Positions 16,698 through 26,400 of a stretch of 64,000 nt of DNA are shown piece by piece. A model generated the notes under the pieces. That model had not been told where the DNA came from and did not search any database. It saw nothing but the letters and a program-made list of their open reading frames with translations. Within the stretch, counting starts at the first letter, position 1. Each line of letters opens with the position of its first letter. Made by a program: the position numbers and the translations under genes. This stretch comes from Pseudoalteromonas rhizosphaerae (GTDB taxonomy: Bacteria; Pseudomonadota; Gammaproteobacteria; Enterobacterales; Alteromonadaceae). The stretch covers positions 1 through 64,000 of the forward strand of contig NZ_CABVLM010000013.1 of assembly GCF_902498845.1 (NCBI RefSeq). Reading direction: 5' to 3'.

Positions 16698-17711
16698 ATG
16701 TTATTAAACTCTTCATTCGAACTAAAAGTTAAAAAACTATTCCCTAATCACGTACTCCAAGACATTTATGCTTCTTTAGACAATGATCCTGAGTTTAGGC
16801 ATGCAGGTATTATTTTTGAAGCAGAGAAAGATCATTTCGATAAGCTTTCGGTAAACCCTGTTACATTACTTACTAATGCCGCAAGCCATTATGATAGTAA
16901 AGTGCTGAGGGTTAGCTGTAGAGCAGACAGAAAAAATATTTATATCCGTGAATTCTTTTACCCGAAACAAATGAAGGTTGAAAAAAGAATAGATAGTATT
17001 AATTCTTCATTATGGGATGAGTCTTGGAGTACTGGTGTTTCATGTGCTGGAGCGGCTTCTGGATGGGTATTAGTACTGGCTGAAGCCGGTGGAGGTGCCG
17101 CTACAGTTGGAGCTACTTGGACTGCAATTCCTTTAACATTGACAGCAACGGCTGCAGCAACATTTCAATGTGGTGTAGGTGTTGCTCGCGTATTTAACCA
17201 TCTAAGCGGTAACGAAGAATATAATCAATGGCTTGACACTTCACCTACATTTTCAACATTGATGGTTGTACTAGATATAATTCAGATTGCAGATTTAACC
17301 AAAGCAGGTTTAGAAGCAAGCTCTTTGCTCGTTAAATTTAAACAAAATAAAGCGCTTGGGCATAGTAAGTTGTTAAAGATGTACAAAGGCATGACGCGTG
17401 AAAATCGTAAAAAGCTTGCGGTAGAAATGTTAAAAATAGATAACCCACAATTGGCTAAGAACCAAAAATTATTGAAGCAAGTTTTAAGAGGGCAAACCCT
17501 TTTAGATGATGGAACTAAAGCAACAAAGGTCTATACCCAAGCACAAGTCCAACGATTAATTAGAAGCTCATTTTATAAAGCTTTTTTAACTCGATCATCA
17601 ATGGCAACTGGCGTTGGGACAGCAGCAACAATACATGGTAGTGTCAATGGTTTACACGATAAAGTTAAAAAGTCAGCAAGTTATATTGTTGGTATAACTA
17701 CCGCCTCTTAA
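16698..17711 (+). CDS. Unrecognised protein with Gly/Ala-rich hydrophobic core; candidate membrane effector
   Basis: I do not recognise this 337-residue protein. The first ~110 residues are soluble-looking and mixed alpha/beta. Residues about 112-165 form a Gly/Ala/Thr-rich hydrophobic segment (GAASGWVLVLAEAGGGAATV and a second stretch) able to span or insert in a membrane. The remainder is a Lys-rich helical region with a further short Gly/Ala segment. An AAAGGA ribosome site precedes the ATG. It heads a four-gene AT-rich group in one direction, followed by a formylglycine-enzyme-fold protein and two small membrane proteins. A toxin or effector whose neighbours give protection is one possible reading; it is only inference. 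Confidence 0.6.
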   Translation: MLLNSSFELKVKKLFPNHVLQDIYASLDNDPEFRHAGIIFEAEKDHFDKLSVNPVTLLTNAASHYDSKVLRVSCRADRKNIYIREFFYPKQMKVEKRIDSINSSLWDESWSTGVSCAGAASGWVLVLAEAGGGAATVGATWTAIPLTLTATAAATFQCGVGVARVFNHLSGNEEYNQWLDTSPTFSTLMVVLDIIQIADLTKAGLEASSLLVKFKQNKALGHSKLLKMYKGMTRENRKKLAVEMLKIDNPQLAKNQKLLKQVLRGQTLLDDGTKATKVYTQAQVQRLIRSSFYKAFLTRSSMATGVGTAATIHGSVNGLHDKVKKSASYIVGITTAS

Positions 17712-17731
17712 ACATTATCTATAAGTTTCAT

Positions 17732-18598
17732 ATGCTATCTAAACTAAAAATTAAATACCTAGCTATCTTTATAATTTTAATTGGATTCTCCATTGGCTTT
17801 TTAAATTTAAATTGGTCTGGCTTAAAATCAACTAACCATGACGTTGCTTATATACAAGATAAGCTAAAGAACGGTGAATTATCACCAAAAATGGTAATAA
17901 TTCCAGCAGGTACAGGTACCATCGGCGGTGAAAATTTTCGCTCTTTTCAAGATGAAGCACCTATTTTTAAAGTGAAAATAAAAGAAAGCTATGCACTAAG
18001 TGAAACCGAGATTACCTTTGCACAATATGATCAGTTTTGTAAAACCGGAATTAGGTCTTGCCCTGAAGACGAAGGCTGGGGCCGTGGTAAGCAACCTGTT
18101 GTAAATATATCTTGGTTTGATGCTGTTGCTTATACAAAGTGGCTAAGCGAAGAAACTGACAATATTTATCGCCTGCCTAGCGAAGTTGAATGGGAATACG
18201 CGGCTAGAGCTAAAACAACTAGTAAGTTTTGGTGGGGTAATGATTATGAACAAGGCATTGATCACTGCGACAGAGACTTAGGTGGTTGCCCTAAAGGTTC
18301 TGATTTAGGGCACCCTTGGCATGTAGGTATTTTAAAGCCAAACCCTTTTGGCTTATATGACGTTACTTCTAATGTTTACGAGTGGGTACAGGACTGTTAT
18401 GTAGATAATCATAACAATGCAACAAAGACGATTGCTCCTATTAAAATAATTAACTGTAAAAATAAAACGGTTAAAGGGGCTAGTTGGACCATGCCACAGC
18501 CACATGTACATCACTCACTTAGAATGGGTTTTACTATAAATTCGAGAGCTAATTCTATTGGTTTTAGGGTATTAAGAGAAATTAAAAAGGTTAAATAA
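17732..18598 (+). CDS. Membrane-anchored SUMF1/FGE-fold protein lacking the catalytic cysteines
   Basis: A 288-residue protein with one N-terminal membrane helix (about 8-28) and a formylglycine-generating-enzyme (SUMF1) fold outside. Family landmarks are MVIIPAGTGTIGG, SETEITFAQYDQFC, VNISWFDAVAYTKWLS, YRLPSEVEWEYAARA, NVYEWVQDCY and the closing IGFRVLRE. In true FGE enzymes two cysteines lie in the segment GGSYMCHRSYC before the last arginines. Here that segment reads KGASWTMPQPHVHHS with no cysteine, so oxidase activity is unlikely. Such folds also serve as binding modules. Several cysteines elsewhere (CxxxxxxCPED, CDRDLGGC) suggest disulfides in the periplasm. Confidence 0.85.
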   Translation: MLSKLKIKYLAIFIILIGFSIGFLNLNWSGLKSTNHDVAYIQDKLKNGELSPKMVIIPAGTGTIGGENFRSFQDEAPIFKVKIKESYALSETEITFAQYDQFCKTGIRSCPEDEGWGRGKQPVVNISWFDAVAYTKWLSEETDNIYRLPSEVEWEYAARAKTTSKFWWGNDYEQGIDHCDRDLGGCPKGSDLGHPWHVGILKPNPFGLYDVTSNVYEWVQDCYVDNHNNATKTIAPIKIINCKNKTVKGASWTMPQPHVHHSLRMGFTINSRANSIGFRVLREIKKVK

Positions 18599-18607
18599 AG
18601 GATTAAA

Positions 18608-18904
18608 ATGAAACCTACATGCCCTAGTTGTCAGAATAAAATTAATAGTACAGATATAAAAAACACTATAAAAAAAGGGATGTTTTTTGAAGTAGAGTGC
18701 CCATATTGTCAAACATGGATACGTTTGAATAAAACACTAGAAGTTTTAAAAAAACTTGGAGTATCACTTTTATTAATAACTAGCTTGCTAAATATTTTCA
18801 GTATTAAAAGTGAATATAGTTTAGTTTTCTCAACCGTAGGCTTTGTTGGAATTATTATAGCTATAATTATTACTTTTTTTGGTAAGCATGAAACGGTCAA
18901 ATAA
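18608..18904 (+). CDS. Small zinc-ribbon membrane protein
   Basis: A 98-residue protein. A zinc ribbon lies at the N-terminus (CPSC near residue 5 and CPYC near 34), followed by two hydrophobic helices (about 52-66 and 72-91). An AAGGAT ribosome site lies 5 bases before the ATG, 10 bases after the preceding gene, so it is co-transcribed. The next gene overlaps its end. No known function. Confidence 0.7.
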   Translation: MKPTCPSCQNKINSTDIKNTIKKGMFFEVECPYCQTWIRLNKTLEVLKKLGVSLLLITSLLNIFSIKSEYSLVFSTVGFVGIIIAIIITFFGKHETVK

Positions 18905-19247
18905 TAAAAAAACAAAAAAGAAGCAAAAAATAAAACACGCTAATATTAGTAATACTAGAATGCTGTTGAACCAAGTAGCATTCACTTTGTTTTCTTTTTC
19001 TTTAGGGTTATTACTTATAATAATCGCAGTAAAATCTATATACGACGGTTATGTTCATACACCAACAGATTATCGAGTTGAATCTGAGGTTTATTTTTTC
19101 TCGACCTCTCCATTTGCTTATCTTTTTAACCTTCTTTTTTACTTAGGATGTGGGATCTTTTTTTTAGCGGTACCTTACTTAATTAGAGATATGTTCCCTC
19201 GTAAAAAAGAGAAAAAGCTAAACAAAAAAAGTTCAAAGAAAAAATAA
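18888..19247 (+). CDS. Small basic membrane protein
   Basis: A 119-residue protein with a very basic start (KRSNNKKTKKKQK) and a basic tail (KKEKKLNKKSSKKK) around two hydrophobic helices (about 30-48 and 75-98). The start chosen (ATG at 18888) overlaps the previous gene by 17 bases. The basic ends should face the cytoplasm. It could be an immunity or accessory protein for the first gene of the group. I do not recognise a family. Confidence 0.65.
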   Translation: MKRSNNKKTKKKQKIKHANISNTRMLLNQVAFTLFSFSLGLLLIIIAVKSIYDGYVHTPTDYRVESEVYFFSTSPFAYLFNLLFYLGCGIFFLAVPYLIRDMFPRKKEKKLNKKSSKKK

Positions 19248-19260
19248 ACAATAGTTTTAA

Positions 19261-19773
19261 TTAACTCGCTTTGTACTTATATAATAACTCAAAGGGTAAA
19301 TGACAATAGTCATCTGGGTGGTTAGTTAATCGGTCTTGGTGCTCTGCATCGCTGGGGATATAATTTGTTAGCGGTTTAACCTGTACAGCTATTCTCTCGG
19401 CATCATCTCGTTGGCTGATATAATCGCTTGCTAACGTTAAGTGACTTTGCTCTTCACTATAAATAGCCGTGCGGTATTTTTCACCCACATCATCACCTTG
19501 CTTATTGATACTGTATGGGTCAATAATTTCAAAGAAATAATCAATTAGTTTATTAGGCGTGACAGCATCAGTATCAAAAATGACTTTGACACACTCTGCA
19601 TAACCATCGTACTCACTTTGTGTATTATCACTTGTACCATTAGCCCGCCCTGCTTCTGTAATAACTACTCCGGGTAAGTGCTTCATAAACTCTTGCACGC
19701 CCCACAAACACCCTCCCGCAAAATAAATAGTTTGCTGGCGAGCATAAAAGTCAGCTGGTTGTTTTTCATTCAT
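19261..19773 (-). CDS. msrA: Peptide-methionine (S)-S-oxide reductase
   Basis: Repairs oxidised methionine in proteins. The active site is YFAGGCLWGVQEF (family GCFWG, catalytic Cys), and a second hallmark is GEKYRTAIYS. About 170 residues from the ATG at 19773, which has AGG upstream; the longer open frame runs into the intergenic region shared with the divergent TonB receptor. A Trp replaces nothing essential, but Phe-to-Leu before it (CLWG) is a mild departure from the consensus. Confidence 0.9.
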   Translation of the reverse strand: MNEKQPADFYARQQTIYFAGGCLWGVQEFMKHLPGVVITEAGRANGTSDNTQSEYDGYAECVKVIFDTDAVTPNKLIDYFFEIIDPYSINKQGDDVGEKYRTAIYSEEQSHLTLASDYISQRDDAERIAVQVKPLTNYIPSDAEHQDRLTNHPDDYCHLPFELLYKYKAS

Positions 19774-19824
19774 AGAGGGACCTAATATATTTAACAAGCA
19801 AAGACAGTGTAATGCTTTCATTTT

Positions 19825-19843
19825 AAGAATGATTATCAAATGC
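19825..19843. promoter_or_regulatory. Possible Fur box
   Basis: The stretch AAGAATGATTATCAAATGC matches 12 of 19 positions of the Fur consensus, including the core ATGAT-ATCA. It lies between msrA and the TonB receptor gene, where iron control of the receptor would be expected. Confidence 0.45.
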
Positions 19844-19975
19844 AGTTTTTTCGAATTAATGTACAATAGCGCCAAAAATCGTGACTGTTTAATTTTGCTA
19901 TTTTATCACGCTATAAAAAGTGTTACGACTTTAATTTATAGCGCAATCGCACATAAAGAATATGAGAAAAACAAC

Positions 19976-21832
19976 ATGAACCGTACCTCGCACCTTATCA
20001 TACCCTTAGTACTTGCCAGCATATCAAATGTTGCTTATGCGGCAGATGACTCTGAAGAATCGACAACCATTGAGCAAATAACAATCGAGGTATCACCTAC
20101 AGCAAATACGTTACCTGTGGGTACCTTTGACTCACCTATATCAAATTTAGAGTATGACCCTCGTGTTGATTTGCAATCACGTAACATGGCAGAAGCACAA
20201 GCTGATGTTACTATTCGTGGCGGTATCTTTGAAAACACCGGTTTTAGAGTCGGCAGTGCTACTTTACTCGATCCGCAATCAGGCCATTATTTTGCAGAAA
20301 TTCCTATTGCACCACAAATGCTCACTGGCGCAAGTGTATTGACCGGTGCTGATAATGCACTTTACGGTGTAAATAGCTCAGTAGGTACTGTGTCGTTTGG
20401 TTGGAAGCCAATTACCACTGGTGGCAGTGTATCTGTAGGTGTCGGCACTAACGACTTTAATTTACAGAGTATTCATGCTGGTAAAAGTATCCCTTTAGAT
20501 ACAATCGCCGATTGGCGCCTAGGTTTTGAAGGGGAATATTCTCATTCACAAAGCGATGGCTCAATTGATTTTGGCGATCATGATTTTAATCGCGCTACAG
20601 CTCGTGTGCAATTAACGAGTGCAGATTCACAAACTGATTTATTTTTTGGCTCACAAGAGAAATTTTTTGGCTGGCCGAACCTCTATACCCCATTTGGCGT
20701 GAATGAAACAGAAGACTTAGAAACGCAACTGTTAATGCTTAACCATAAACAAAGTTATGCAACAAACAGTGAGTTTGAAGTATCAGCTTATTATCGAAAA
20801 AATAACGACCATTATATTTACTCTCGTGAAAACCCAAGCGCGTTTGAAGCTTTTCACGAAACAGAAGTTAAATCATTCGCCATCTCTGGGCGACATGCTC
20901 AAAACGATGTGTTCTCACTAAACTACTCAGCACAATTTATTGAAGATTCCATTGAATCAACCACGCTTGAGAATAACTTTACTTCGCGTAACTATTATAA
21001 AATCAGTGTATTGCCAGAATACACTATGGCTCTTGAGAACAATCAGCAGCTAACAGTGCGTTTAGGCGCAGCCTTCGATGATACCAACCGCGATGACTCA
21101 CAATTGTCGCTGATAGGTGATATCACATTCAATACAATTAATAGTAACGCCACTGAGCGGACATTTTATTTATCCTACGCTGAGGCCAGTCAAGTTGCAG
21201 GTTATACTGCTATTGGTGGCAATGACTCTGGTGGATTGTTTAGAAGTAATTATAGCCTTGAGCGTGAAACCACCAAAAACTTAGAACTGGGTTTATTACT
21301 AGAACAACAAAGTTGGCAGCTTAATTCGGCTATTTTTTACCGCCAAGATAATAACTTAACTGACTGGACATTTAGCTTTGATTCAACCTCAGCGCGTTTT
21401 GCAGAACCGGTTGATATTGATACCGCTGGCCTTGAATTTTTAGCCACTAAGCAATTTGAAAATACTGAAATTATAGCCAGTTACACCTACCTCCATAAAT
21501 CAGAAACCTATGGCTCGCCAGATGTCGATGCAAGCTTTTATGCCTTAAACTTCCCTGATCACCGTTTAACTCTTGGTGCTGTATGGAGCCCGACGGATAT
21601 ATTAGAGTTTCGGATTGATAATGAATGGCGTAAACAGCATAAAAATGCGCTGCGACGCTCTGATGATGAAGCCTTGTTTACTCAGCTGACGTTAAAAGTA
21701 ACGCCACCGATACTGCAAAACTTCTTTATTACTTTAGCAGCAGATAACCTTTGGGATGAATCGTTTGAGGAAATTCCAGGCACACCTGGCCGCGGTGAGC
21801 AATACACACTAACTGCAACTTATAGCTGGTAA
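19976..21832 (+). CDS. TonB-dependent outer-membrane receptor
   Basis: A 618-residue outer-membrane importer that takes up a large or scarce ligand, often a siderophore, using TonB energy. A signal peptide (MNRTSHLIIPLVLASISNVA) is followed by a plug domain with DVTIRGGIFENTGFRVG and VLTGADNALYGVNSSVGTV, then a beta-barrel whose last strand ends in YSW, the usual aromatic terminus. I start at the ATG at 19976, because the upstream open frame has no signal-peptide sense. The ligand is unknown. A possible Fur box upstream hints at iron. Confidence 0.88.
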   Translation: MNRTSHLIIPLVLASISNVAYAADDSEESTTIEQITIEVSPTANTLPVGTFDSPISNLEYDPRVDLQSRNMAEAQADVTIRGGIFENTGFRVGSATLLDPQSGHYFAEIPIAPQMLTGASVLTGADNALYGVNSSVGTVSFGWKPITTGGSVSVGVGTNDFNLQSIHAGKSIPLDTIADWRLGFEGEYSHSQSDGSIDFGDHDFNRATARVQLTSADSQTDLFFGSQEKFFGWPNLYTPFGVNETEDLETQLLMLNHKQSYATNSEFEVSAYYRKNNDHYIYSRENPSAFEAFHETEVKSFAISGRHAQNDVFSLNYSAQFIEDSIESTTLENNFTSRNYYKISVLPEYTMALENNQQLTVRLGAAFDDTNRDDSQLSLIGDITFNTINSNATERTFYLSYAEASQVAGYTAIGGNDSGGLFRSNYSLERETTKNLELGLLLEQQSWQLNSAIFYRQDNNLTDWTFSFDSTSARFAEPVDIDTAGLEFLATKQFENTEIIASYTYLHKSETYGSPDVDASFYALNFPDHRLTLGAVWSPTDILEFRIDNEWRKQHKNALRRSDDEALFTQLTLKVTPPILQNFFITLAADNLWDESFEEIPGTPGRGEQYTLTATYSW

Positions 21833-21848
21833 ATAAAAAATATGTATA

Positions 21849-21878
21849 AAAACCGCATTTTTAAGATGCGGTTTTTTT
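21849..21878 (+). terminator. Terminator after the TonB receptor gene
   Basis: Hairpin AAACCGCAT-TTTTAAG-ATGCGGTTT followed by T-run. It overlaps the last bases of the convergent YkgJ gene. Confidence 0.85.
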
Positions 21879-22140
21879 ATGTCATTTGTTCAAGCTCGGT
21901 AATTAATTGCAGCGCTTGCGCATTCGTTGTTCCACACACATCAATCGTCGCACTAAAATCACTGCATACTTTTGGCCGCCTTTCATCACCAAATAACTTA
22001 CATAAATTGTTGTTATCTAACTGAATACAGCGCTCTCCTGCTTTTTTGCCATTAGGCATCCCCGGAATTGGTGAGCTAATACTTGGTGCGATACAACAAG
22101 CCCCACACCCGAGTCGACACGTCATTGGTGATGTATTCAT
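21877..22140 (-). CDS. YkgJ-family cysteine cluster protein
   Basis: An 87-residue protein with the CxxGCGACC start of the YkgJ/UPF0153 family (CRLGCGACC at about 8-16), then CIQL, CKLF and CSDF. The eight cysteines probably bind zinc or an iron-sulfur cluster. The function is not known. It is monocistronic and convergent with the TonB receptor gene. Confidence 0.82.
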   Translation of the reverse strand: MNTSPMTCRLGCGACCIAPSISSPIPGMPNGKKAGERCIQLDNNNLCKLFGDERRPKVCSDFSATIDVCGTTNAQALQLITELEQMT

Positions 22141-22266
22141 CTTTGCCCCTTTTGTAATCTATTTCGCTAATTTGTTAATTGTGTAATGACTTGTTACATC
22201 TTAATACGCCTTGTAAACACTTTATTCATTATAATTGCTGTGTCACCTAATTATGAGGAAAGCCCT

Positions 22267-23439
22267 GTGGCTACTAAAAAACAAATAATTCTACCTATTG
22301 CCGTATTAGTCGCCGGTGTAGGTCTTGCGGTTGCGTTTTCAGCAATGAAACAACCGCCAGAAGAAAAGCCAGCACAAGATACACGCCCTCTGGTATCAGT
22401 TAACGCAGTTCACCTTGATGCAATTACGCTAGACGTAAAATCGTATGGTGTAGTAAAAGCAAAAGATCACACCCCACTGGTTGCGCAAGTAAGCGGTCAA
22501 GTGGTATTTGTCTCTGAGCAATTTGTGCAAGGTGGATTTGTCAAACAAGGCGATATTCTAGCACGTATAGATCCAAATGATTATGAAGCTGCGTTAATTG
22601 AAGCCCAAGCAGGCATGGCGCAAGCCAGCTCTGATCTAGAAATTGAGCGAGCGCAAGCTCATGTAGCACAGGCAGAGTGGGATCGAATAAAAGACGATTC
22701 AAATCAAATGATCCCATCTCAATTATATTTACGCAAACCACAATTAGCCGAAAAACTAGCGCGTTACCGTGCAGCACAGGCATCTGAAAAACGCGCAAAA
22801 CGTAATTTAGAGCGCACATACATAAAAGCGCCTTATGATGCGATTATTTCTGAACGTGCAATTAGTTTAGGCAGCGTAGTTAATCCTGGAAGCCAATTTG
22901 GCGCTCTCAGTTCAACCTTAGTGGCTGAAATTCGCCTTCCTGTGGCAGATAAAGAATTACAATACCTAATCGATAGCGGTATCGGCGCGAATGTAACACT
23001 CAGTGCAGACTATGCTGGTAAGCCAACTACTTGGCAGGCAAAAATTGTCCGCAGCGAAGGTGTTATTGATCAAAAAAGTCGTATGAGCTATTTAGTGGCG
23101 CAAGTAAATACACCTTATGACAGTGAGCAACCGCTGCGCTTTGGCTCTTATATCAATGCGACCATTTCTGGCCGCGAGCTTGATAATGCGATTATCGTTC
23201 CTCATCACTTAGTGAAAAACGGTAAAATAGTGGTAATGAATGATGATTTAACCCTTTCGTTCAAACCTCTTAATATTATTAGAGAGCAAAATGGCATGGT
23301 CATCGCTTCACAAGGCTTAAATGATGGTGAGCAATTGATCACCTCGGCTTTAGATTTCCCAACTGAAGGCATGCAAGTAAAGCTAAATGACTCTGATAAA
23401 CCTGCAGCTGCAACTCAACTTGCACTGAAAGAGGAATAG
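22267..23439 (+). CDS. RND efflux periplasmic adaptor (MFP)
   Basis: Links an inner-membrane RND pump to an outer-membrane channel. It has an N-terminal membrane segment (IILPIAVLVAGVGLAVAF), a lipoyl-like half motif (VSGQVVFVSEQFVQGGFVKQGDILARID), a helical hairpin rich in Ala, Gln and Glu, the second half motif (YDAIISERAISLGSVV) and beta-barrel domains. A GTG start at 22267 preceded by GAGGAAAG is the best choice; an ATG at 22186 adds 27 unlikely residues. The pump gene follows after 3 bases. No outer-membrane channel gene is in the operon. Confidence 0.9.
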   Translation: MATKKQIILPIAVLVAGVGLAVAFSAMKQPPEEKPAQDTRPLVSVNAVHLDAITLDVKSYGVVKAKDHTPLVAQVSGQVVFVSEQFVQGGFVKQGDILARIDPNDYEAALIEAQAGMAQASSDLEIERAQAHVAQAEWDRIKDDSNQMIPSQLYLRKPQLAEKLARYRAAQASEKRAKRNLERTYIKAPYDAIISERAISLGSVVNPGSQFGALSSTLVAEIRLPVADKELQYLIDSGIGANVTLSADYAGKPTTWQAKIVRSEGVIDQKSRMSYLVAQVNTPYDSEQPLRFGSYINATISGRELDNAIIVPHHLVKNGKIVVMNDDLTLSFKPLNIIREQNGMVIASQGLNDGEQLITSALDFPTEGMQVKLNDSDKPAAATQLALKEE

Positions 23440-23442
23440 AGC

Positions 23443-26400
23443 ATGACCATCCATAGCGAAAAAGGCTTAATTGCCTGGTTTGCTCGCAATCCTGTTGCAG
23501 CAAACCTATTAATGATTTTTATTTTAGTGGGTGGTATTTTAACCGCGTTTTCTATTCGCAAACAAATGTTCCCACAATTTGAAAATAACTGGATCAGCGT
23601 CCAAGCTGTCTACCCAGGTGCTGCCCCACAAGAAGTAGAAGAAGGCATCACCATCAAGGTAGAAGAAGCTCTCGAAGGCCTAGAGGGTATTAAACGGAAA
23701 ATTACTTATTCAAACCGCGGTTATTCTCAAGCGTGGATCGAAATTGAAGAAAAATATGATACTAAAGAAGTGCTCGATGAAGTAAAAATGCAGGTTGATG
23801 CAATCAACACCTTCCCTGCAGACATGGAGCGTCCTATTGTGCGCCATGATAAGTTTGAGCAAGAAGTAATGATCCTCGCCTTATACGGTGACATGAGCAA
23901 TTATCAGCTCAAAGAACTTGGCAACAATATCAAAGACGAACTGCAAGCACTGCCACAAATTAACTTAGTTGAATTTAATGGTGGCCTTGATTATGAAATT
24001 GGTATTGAAGTTAGCCCTGATAAACTTCGTGAGTATGGTTTAACTTTTAGAGACATTGCGAATGCAGTGCGTGCTTTTTCAGCCAATATGTCTGCAGGTC
24101 AGATTCGCTCTGAAAACGGCTATATTTCGATGCGGGTTGAAAAACAAGCTTACCGAGGTGATGAATTTGCCAAACTGCCATTGATATTACTACCTGATGG
24201 TGCACAAGTGTATTTAGGCGATGTAGCAACCATTAACGATGGCTTTGCAGAAGGCTTACAATACTCTAAATACAATGGTAAAAATTCCTTGTCGTTTGAA
24301 GTAAATGCCTCAAAAGATCAAGATATTACCAAAGTTGCAAAAGTTCTTAAGCAGTACCTTAATGATAAAGCAGGTCAACTTCCAGCGGGTGTTAAACTCA
24401 CGCCGATTGTCGATTTAACCTACTACCTAGAGGGTCGATTAGACATGATGATCGACAACATGGTGTGGGGTGGTCTATTGGTTATGGTGGTACTTGCGCT
24501 ATTTTTACCCCTACGCTTAGCATTTTGGGTGATGATGGGTTTACCTGTGTCATTCCTTGGCGCATTTCTAATGATGCCGATGGGCTTTTTAGATGTCACC
24601 ATCAACTTAGCATCACTATTTGCCTTTATATTAGTGCTAGGTATTGTGGTTGATGACGCCATCGTCGTAGGTGAATCAGCCAGTGCTGAAATTGAAAAAC
24701 ATGGCCACTCTCTTGATAACGTAGTACGTGGTGTTAAACGCGTCGCAATGCCTGCCACCTTCGGTGTATTAACTACCATCGCCGCTTTTTTACCGCAAAC
24801 TTTAGCAAGTGGCCCTGGTGCTGCGTTTTCAAAAGCCATTGGCGGGGTTATTATTCTGTGTTTGATTTTCTCTCTGATTGAATCAAAACTTATTTTACCA
24901 GCCCACATAGCAGCAATGAAACACCGAGAACCAAATCCGAAAAACCCATTACATCGCCTCCGTAAAGTGATGGATGGCGGTTTAAAACGGTTTGTTGATA
25001 ACTATTACACGCCATTTATTGGCCATTGTATTCATTATCGTTATACCGTAATTATTGGTTTTATTTGTGTATTAATTGTCAGTGCTGGGATGTTTGCCGG
25101 TGGTTTAGTGAAGTTTGTAGCGAACCCTAAAATTCCTCATGACTTTCCACGTATCTCAGTCGAAATGAACTTAGCATCGTCTGAACAAGCAACCCTAGAA
25201 ACCGCGCAAAAAATAGAGCAAGTTATTATCAATGTTGATAAACAACTTAAAGAGCAATATGGCACAGCTATGGTACGCGATCTTTCCGTTAGCTTACGTG
25301 GACGTACCGATGCCAGTATTATGGCGGTATTAATTGATCCTGAGTTACGCCCTATCGATACCTTTGCATTGAGCGCACTATGGCGTGAACAAATGCCTCC
25401 TTTACCGGGCGTGAAAACACTAACCATTCAAGACAGTATTATGAATGGTGGTCGAGACGACGGTGATGTGAGCTTCCGCCTAGAAGGAAAGGATGCCAAA
25501 CAATTAAAAGAAGTAGCAGCAAAACTTAAAGAAAAACTCAACACCATGGAAGGTGTGGGTGATGTAAATGACTCAATGCAAAGCGCTACAGATGAAGTAC
25601 AGCTTGACTTAAAACCACTGGCGTACAGCATGGGTTTAACCCTTGCCGATGTTGCCTCACAAGTCAGCTTTAGTTACTACGGCCTTGAAGCACAGCGTAT
25701 TCTACGTGACGGCGAAGAAGTGAAAGTAATGATCCGCTACCCTGAAGAAGCACGTAACTCGATCAGCGATATCGCCAGTGCTCGTATCATTACACCTAGT
25801 GGCGCAGAAGTACCTTTGGCTGAAATTGCCGATGTAAAACTGGTTGATGGTGTAAACCGTATTCGCCGCGAAAACTCAAAGCGTACTGTTAACGTATGGG
25901 CAGCAGTTGATACCGACCAAGTTGAACCTTTTGCCATTGCTGAAGAAATACGTGATGAGTACTTACCGGCACTACTGAAAAACTACCCTGGTGTACAAAG
26001 TAGTGTTGCTGGACGTATTCAAGAAGAAATGGATAGCGTTGCTGAGCAAGTGCGTGATTTTGCTCTTTCAATGATGATTATCTTCGCGTTATTGGCAATC
26101 CCACTACGCTCATACTCACAACCATTGATTATTATGTCAGTGATCCCATTTGGGGTTATTGGTGCCATGTTTGGCCATATGATTTTAGGCATGACTATGA
26201 GTGGCTTATCAATTTTCGGGATCATTGCTGTAGCCGGTGTTGTTGTAAACGATTCATTAGTAATGGTGGACTTTGTTAATAAAGCACGTGCTGATGGCGT
26301 AGCAATAAAAGACGCAGTAATGCAAGCTGGTGCACGTCGTTTTAGAGCGATTATGCTCACCTCAATCACTACCTTTATTGGCGTGTTACCAATCATTATG

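Noticed and set aside
24423..24908. A 161-codon minus-strand frame inside the RND pump gene
   Set aside because: Shadow frame of a well-supported gene; no ribosome site or domain.
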